Assembly: GCF_043290135.1 (NCBI RefSeq)
Contig: NC_134710.1
Location: forward strand, 459,645,376 to 459,709,375
Direction: 5' to 3'
Source: Rhipicephalus microplus
Lineage: Eukaryota > Arthropoda > Arachnida > Ixodida > Ixodidae
DNA length: 64,000 bases
Of the stretch, positions 58,190 through 64,000 are shown piece by piece. A program made the translations under genes and the position numbers. The notes below the pieces were generated by a model. The model was given only the letters and a program-made list of their open reading frames with translations, was not told where the DNA came from and ran no database searches. How positions within the stretch are numbered: the stretch's first letter is position 1; each line of letters begins with the position of its first letter.

Positions 58190-58500
58190 TCGCGTGCTAA
58201 CGCCAATAGACCGAAGAAAAAGTGGTCCACACCCTCCGTCGTGGCTACTAGTGGCACTGACTAACACTCTTAGGTTTAAGTGCACATATGTATCTAAGAA
58301 AGTGATTAATGGGACGTATCCTGCGGTGGCTCAGGCGTTAGAGCATCGTGCGACGTATTCGAAGTTCACAGGTTCTGTCCCTACAGGCGGGAAGTTAACT
58401 TTTCGCCCACTTTTCTTTCTTCACACGTACAATACAATTGCCACTGAAAACATATCCTACACTCTCACTGGCATCATTGTCGGTTAGTTCTCGTTCATAT
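58190..58500 (+). repeat. tRNA-like repeat of the second SINE family
   Basis: ATTAATGGGACGTATCCTGCGGTGGCTCAGGCGTTAGAGCATCGTGCG is a tRNA-like head (A box), followed by a degenerate B box (CACAGGTTCTGTCCC) and a body TTTCTTTCTTCACACGT... ending TTGTCGGTTAGTTCTCGTT. The block order matches a common tick tRNA-headed repeat. Confidence 0.6.
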
Positions 58501-58617
58501 CATTATTGCAAAAAGAACAAGAAGAGATTGACAGAGCCGCTCGACGCATGTGCCACTTAGTGTTGTGACTCCACATTGGAACATTGTGAGCAACACATCA
58601 AACACGTCTAAACATGT

Positions 58618-58853
58618 GATTGACATGTAAGATTTCATGTCCCGAAACCGCCACACGATTATGAGAGACGCCGTAGTGGAGGGCTCCGGAAATTTCGACC
58701 AGCTGAGGTTCTTTAACGTGCACCCAAATTTGAGTACATGGGCCTACAACATTTCCGCATCAATCGCAAATGCAGCCGCCGCAGCCGGGATTTGATCCCG
58801 CAACCTGCGGGTCAGCAGCCGAGTACCTTAGCCACTAGACCACCGTGGCGGGG
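58618..58853 (-). mobile_element. Ruka-type SINE, full length
   Basis: GATTGACATGTAAG...GAGAGACGCCGTAGTGGAGGG...GGATTTGATCCCGCAACCTGCGGGTCAGCAGCC...GACCACCGTGGCGGGG. AAACATGT flanks it at 58610-58617 and 58856-58863, a probable target duplication. Confidence 0.93.
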
Positions 58854-58863
58854 AAAAACATGT

Positions 58864-61800
58864 AAGGTGTTGTAACCGACGGCTTCAGTGATAACTGTGG
58901 CATGGCTCACTGCTTCAACGTGGCTGATACTTTGCATCGCGTCCAAGATGTTACACTATCATGACGTCTTGTTGCGTGTTGCAAGTAGAAGAGCTGGGGC
59001 TTCCGTCTGCCGTCTTCATTTACACAGCACGCAGACGCAGAAGCACACGTACACTTAAAACCCTTTCCTACCCTCTTCACCCCACGCACGCAGGCACGTA
59101 TACACTCAGCTGGGCAAGCAAAAAGAATGTAACGAGTGAACACGACCGAGTCGATATCTCTGTCCACTGCAGGCGCCTATTTTTTCAACTGTGACGGGAG
59201 AGATCGGCTGTCGGAAGTGAGCATGGTCGGTCTGACAGACCCCGTCAGTCACTCCCGCACGGGACCAGCACGTCAGCATTTCTTAACACGGTCCTGGTTC
59301 AGTTCACGGTTTTTTTAGGCGCACGCGACGCCGATCGTTTTGTTTACGCCGCCATGTGTAGACCGCGTGGTACGGCCTCCGATTGTGTTGTGCCGCTTCG
59401 AGCGAGCGCGGAAACCCAAAAGGGCAAGTGAACCGGTGAAGCGGGTGGGCAACGTCGTCCTTCTCGGATGTGGTCATTGTGTGAGAACATGTTTTCACGG
59501 CAACCACTCCGTGAGGGATTCCGAGTTCAGCCGTTCTTCCCTTCAACGAATAAAAAAGGCAGCTCGATTCTTGCCTGGACCTGTACTTTGGTTCTTTCAC
59601 ATACGCGAGACCCCTCGAAATCCGGGGGAAACATTGAAAGCCAGCGATGAAGCGTTTCCGATATATAGGAAGTCACTGAGAGGGCGCCGTTTAAAGAAGC
59701 ACGCAAAGGCTGAGGTCAGTCGTGTTGGCCGCTGATATGTACACAGGGGTCATCTCGACACCACATGGCGCTACAAAAACTTGTGCAAGAAGCAATAGAA
59801 GAGCAAATGGGAGTTAGGGGTTGAGAGAGTATACTTACAAAATGGTGCAATTATAAACACTGATAAGTTTAGGGGAGCACGGGCGTCTGCAGTGTAGTTG
59901 TGAAAGGCATAAGGAGCGTCCACGTACCTCACATCTGGACTTGACAAGGTGGTAACTGATCATGAAACACTCGCCTTTCACTCTATCCACGAGATTCAGC
60001 AGGGTGCCCTATTTGGGCAAGTTTTGGTGGGACTCGAGCTCAAGGCCCTTCATCGTTGGTATAGACCACTTCGTACGTCGGAAGGAACGTGCGTGCATAA
60101 TTGACTGTTACTTCGAATCATCGAACCCCTCGGCGGGCGCGCTCGCCCTTAGGGAGCCTCGATTTCCTGATGTAGCGGCAGGCATTGCACTCGCGTTTGT
60201 TGTCCTATAGTACATGTTTACTCGCTCCTCTCCTACGGAGCGCCAGATAGCGAAAACCCTGATCGAAGGATGGACTGAGTATCGTATTTCAAGAAGGACC
60301 ACTTACGCGTTGCAATAGAAATAATAGATATCGTATTGTTACTAAATATCAGTCGCATGCATATAATACGATTGTCTCTTGTAGAAAAATCTGTTATGGA
60401 ACAACCTGTTGCAGAGGTCTCCAATAGCACGGTTTCCAAGATTGTCCTTTGCTGCGGGGCGCTCTTTTCAAGCAACATACAAAGGTGCGCATTACATGAA
60501 CGCAGCTAATACTAACTGAAGCCGTGGAACTGAAAAACGCAAGGAACACAAAAAGGACACACAGGGACGCCACTGTAGAATCAGCCCTGTCGATAGACAG
60601 ATCGTGTCTTGTAGTGACACAAGCAAGCATGTTTATTTTCAACCCTCACTAAGCCAGGATCGATATTCTTAATTCAACGCACAGACCAACGTCTCTCTCT
60701 CCATGTGGTAAAACTATGAACCAAAACATCATGCTCACAACCTGTTAATCACAGAGGCCGTTATTCCACTTGTACTTACATTATGCACGTATATGCAGAG
60801 CTTTTATTTAATGTGCTCAATTCTTTGCTTCTTTCATTAAAATAGAATACGTTTCATTCAGTGATAAGTATTTCGTCACAATTCACAATGTGCACTTTAT
60901 TGTTCGTTTGCTTTGGCATAAAAAACGACTCGGTCTTCTTTTGACGTAGTCTTTACTTGAATCACCGCTGCGTGACAACGAGCGCGGCCATCTTCCAATA
61001 CCACGAGGAAAAGCGTGGTTTTTTTCGGGATCAGTTGGCTTGGTTTGTATTTTAGCAGGTATTAACGTTACGGGTAAGCCGTTATGAAGCCTGCGCATGA
61101 GCGTGTATGAGGTAGGGCGAAATCTACACGAGCTCGCGAGAGTTCTCCCTGGTTCAATGAGCGAAAAATAGTCTTTCATATTCATCTAAATGCATTTGGT
61201 GGAACCACTTCGAGGGCGAGAAACAGATCGTATTTGAGACTTCATCTTTGAGGACAAATATATGAAAGAAATCCAGCAGTGTCTGGAATGCACAACCACG
61301 TACCCAAGGCGAGGAGGTTATACCCGGAGTACATCCTGCTATCACCCCCGCCCCCTTGCTCACGCTACTACTCGTCACAAACAATCTTGACGTGCTCCTA
61401 AATGGACCTTGCGTAAGGACAGCTGTCTTTTGGCAAACACTTTGCCCCGTACACGTGATTGCAATGACCGAGGCGTGGTAGAGGTCATCAATGGGTTCAA
61501 AAGAAAGGACACAGAACTCAAAGCGTGCGACGGATTCACATCTTTCCAGCTAATAAATTGCAGAATATTCTCCCCTTTTTTCATTATTTCGATGTTTGTT
61601 TGCAAATATACGATGCGGCCGCTTGAAAGGTCCCAGTGGTATTTCTTTACCAACCTCCATTTCATAACTATTCGAAAAAAATGTTAAATTCATGGACCTC
61701 GATATTTTAGCGTGCATTCCACTGGGGTGCAGCAAGTGCTGTGGGCAACGTGCAATGTTTTGTTGTTTCTTCATTTGTTGGCATGATCGTGTGCGAGTCT

Positions 61801-62596
61801 CTCGGCATGCATTTTACGCGCCGGCTTCGTCTGCGTAACTATCGTGTATTAAAGATGATGCATTTGGTGACAAATTAGTATGGGCAATCCGGCGATGTAT
61901 TTTGTTTTCGCTCTTCTGTAGAATTTTCTATTGATTCTCACCTGAAGCTCGCGCTTGCTTCTTTGAAGAATTGTTTCATCTTGTGCGAGATATATAGTGG
62001 TTAGACCTCTCTATCGTATTTTAGTTTAGTGTTATAAGCGAAGTCATACACATACACAAGCACAAAAACAGTGCTGCCGAGCATGCACAAATGCGGCCCT
62101 CAAAGGTGTAATGGTTGCGCGCGTATTTGCATGCGCCGTTGTGCAATGTTTGAGGCTCTCTCAATTTTGTGTTTGTAGGCGATCACAACCTTCTATTATG
62201 GTAAAATTACCTTTCATCTTAGTGACTTGCCTTTTTACGTTGCCATCGTTATTATGTTTCATTGTTGGTTTGTTGGTTCCTCGACAACTTGGCGCAACCC
62301 ACCTAGGGGGATAGGCCGTGACTCAGACGGTGCCTTGCTTTTTAAAATAATTCACTTCTTGAAGGAAAGGGTTGAATTCATTAGGTAATACAGGTAATAT
62401 TTAAAATTGGTAAGATTTTAAAACAAAACAAAAAACTATGAAAACGTTGACTTAATAAACACAAAAAGAGAGAAAAAAAAACCGTCTACGCATAGAACAA
62501 CTGAATCTATAGCTACGTTTAGCATTCTATTCTTTTAGGCTCTCGTAAGAATTTGTAACAGCGGTAAAAATGCCCCTGTGGCTAAAACCAAATGCG
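58864..62596. other. No recognisable gene
   Basis: About 3.7 kb. GC-richer at 59330-59740, where an open frame (59340-59735) has a basic composition and no recognised motif. Confidence 0.5.
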
Positions 62597-62610
62597 ATTG
62601 CGCCAAATAT

Positions 62611-62853
62611 GGCCCCGCCGTGGTGGTATAGTGGCTAAGGTACTCGGCTGCTGACCAGCAGTTCGCGGGTTCGAATCCCGGCTACGGCGGCTGCATTTCC
62701 GATGGAGGCGGAAATGTTGTAGGCCCGTGTGCTCAGATTTGGGTGCACGTTAAGGAACCCCAGGTGGTCGAAATTTCCGGAGCCCTCCACTACAGCGTCG
62801 CTCAAAATCATATGGTGGTTTTGGGACGTTAAAACTTACATATCAATCAATCA
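62611..62853 (+). mobile_element. Ruka-type SINE, full length, young copy
   Basis: A clean tRNA-like head (GGTGGTATAGTGGCTAAGG A box; GGGTTCGAATCCC B box at 62668-62680), the full body, and the tail ATATCAATCAATCA. Perfect 13-bp target duplication ATTGCGCCAAATA at 62597-62609 and 62854-62866. Nearest to the family consensus of all copies here. Confidence 0.97.
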
Positions 62854-62866
62854 ATTGCGCCAAATA

Positions 62867-64000
62867 AAAGAATCACCGGAAGTGACAAGTTTAAGTTAAA
62901 CTTCCTAGAGGTTCTTGTAGTAGTCTTTTTCTTTAACTTTTGAATCTTCGGCATGACAAAAAGAAGTGCTTGTCTGCATATAAACACACGAGCATCGTCG
63001 TTCTCTTTCGCAACCAAACTGTTGCGCTGCTAGACACGTGGTTGACGGTCCAGTTCACCGGTATGGAGCTAGGGAAGAGTTAGAAGTATTACGCGATGCA
63101 ATATAAAAATAAGAAAGAAAGGACGAGAGAAGCAAAAGCAATACTTCAAGCACGCCAACGCTAGGATTAGGTTGCTATCATTTTTTTATAGCGCAATATT
63201 TCCCGAGCTTTCGAAATTACCTCCGTGTTTTTTCATTGTTTTTATTTTTTCCTTAAGTGGCAGCTGTATATGTACGACGAAGTTACACAAATCAATTGCC
63301 GAGTAAAAACATCCTCTGTGGCTGTTCGTTGTTCTGCATTGCAGTAAAGAACTCCAGTGGAGTTTTAAAAAACACGCTATGCAGTATACCCTTGTCTGTG
63401 TTTTATACCGCATTGTTCACACATTTCGCGCAGCGATACTTATCTGCATCGTCGAGGGCGCTAAAAAACTCCCATGGGGAAGAGGGGGGAGCGAGTCTGA
63501 TGTGCCACCTCCTGGCACGAAGGCCAATTTTTTAATTGATTCGGTGCACACTATATTAACTAGAATCGCGTTCAGTGGTCGCTATCTCTTGCATAGCTGT
63601 GGTGTCTTTAGTTCGAACAGCTTAGTTTAGATTGATGCAAGTTTCAGGAGAAAGAATCAGTTGGTAGTCGGCTGGTCTACATGCTCGTGGAATGAGTTGT
63701 GGACGGAGAAAGTTGCGGTTGGTTCAACGTTTTTATTTTGCACTATTAATAGGGGTGAAGCTCCTTACGCCGTGGGTCGTACGGTGGTGAGCACTGTTAG
63801 AACGAACACGGCTTTGCGTGGCTGCGCTCTGCGGCGCGCCAGTGCAGTTGGCGCGGACGCGCATGGAATCTAAGTGGCGCGCAGGCGCACACGAGCGTGC
63901 CGCTCTTGCTGTACTACAGACAAGCGAGTTCGGCGCTTGGCTACTACGTTACTACGTAATGGCATTCTCAAGAGATGTAGCCGATGTCGTAAAGCAGCTC
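62867..64000. other. No recognisable gene; possible repeat at the right edge
   Basis: Mostly featureless. From about 63750, GGGGTGAAGCTCCTTACGCC and the GCGCGCC-rich sequence that follows may be the start of another interspersed repeat running off the window. Confidence 0.35.

Noticed and set aside
59340..59735. 131-codon plus-strand frame with basic composition
   Set aside because: Begins without an ATG and no family was recognised; a THAP-like reading of a neighbouring frame (DCVVP) lacks the F-x-x-FP block.
62611..62690. tRNA gene suggested by clean A and B boxes
   Set aside because: The sequence continues into the SINE body and is repeated many times in the window; the acceptor and anticodon arms do not make a complete cloverleaf with a discriminator and end.

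Overview
The window looks like genomic DNA of a hard tick, probably a metastriate ixodid. The main reason is the many copies of a roughly 240-bp tRNA-headed SINE of the Ruka type known from ixodid ticks. Spliced exon fragments, long gene-poor stretches and a dense mix of eukaryotic transposons agree with this. There is no bacterial gene organisation, operon or CRISPR array. Everything was read by eye, so family names rest on motif recognition, not on searches.

Layout. 1-2167 is the 3' end of an internally deleted Ty3/gypsy element: protease remnant, polypurine tract and a 1.14-kb LTR. 5685-6997 is a SINE with a 15-bp target duplication, later split by a 5'-truncated RTE LINE. 7239-9592 is a decayed hAT-like element. 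10690-14103 is a CR1/L2-type LINE sitting inside an unnamed repeat whose uninterrupted copy is at 21617-21900. 14348-15141 is a Harbinger-like element. 15600-20449 (-) is a rearranged I-type LINE that abuts a gypsy pol fragment (20455-21607, -). 44520-46190 (-) is the end of a Penelope-like element (PLE) carrying two SINE insertions. 55174-56125 (-) is a second RTE fragment. 40287-42473 (-) is a small LTR element with about 110-bp LTRs and one intact 395-codon gag-like frame.

Host genes. Support is sparse, as expected where introns are long. A 182-bp exon at 34829-35010 (-) encodes a complete LIM domain most like LIM1 of LMX1 homeobox factors, with good splice sites. A phase-consistent three-exon model on the + strand (30808-32765) would encode an unrecognised 158-residue protein. 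A probable first exon with an N-terminal THAP zinc finger lies at 36428-36572 (-). A GC-rich stretch at 26441-26965 has a TATA-like box and several homeodomain-type motifs.

Other structure. There are two overlapping perfect palindromes (30 and 44 bp) at 28467-28536, several fold-back elements, and microsatellites including a long TA tract at 57121-57230. The nested insertions give a partial order of events: PLE before SINEs, SINE before RTE, unnamed repeat before CR1/L2.
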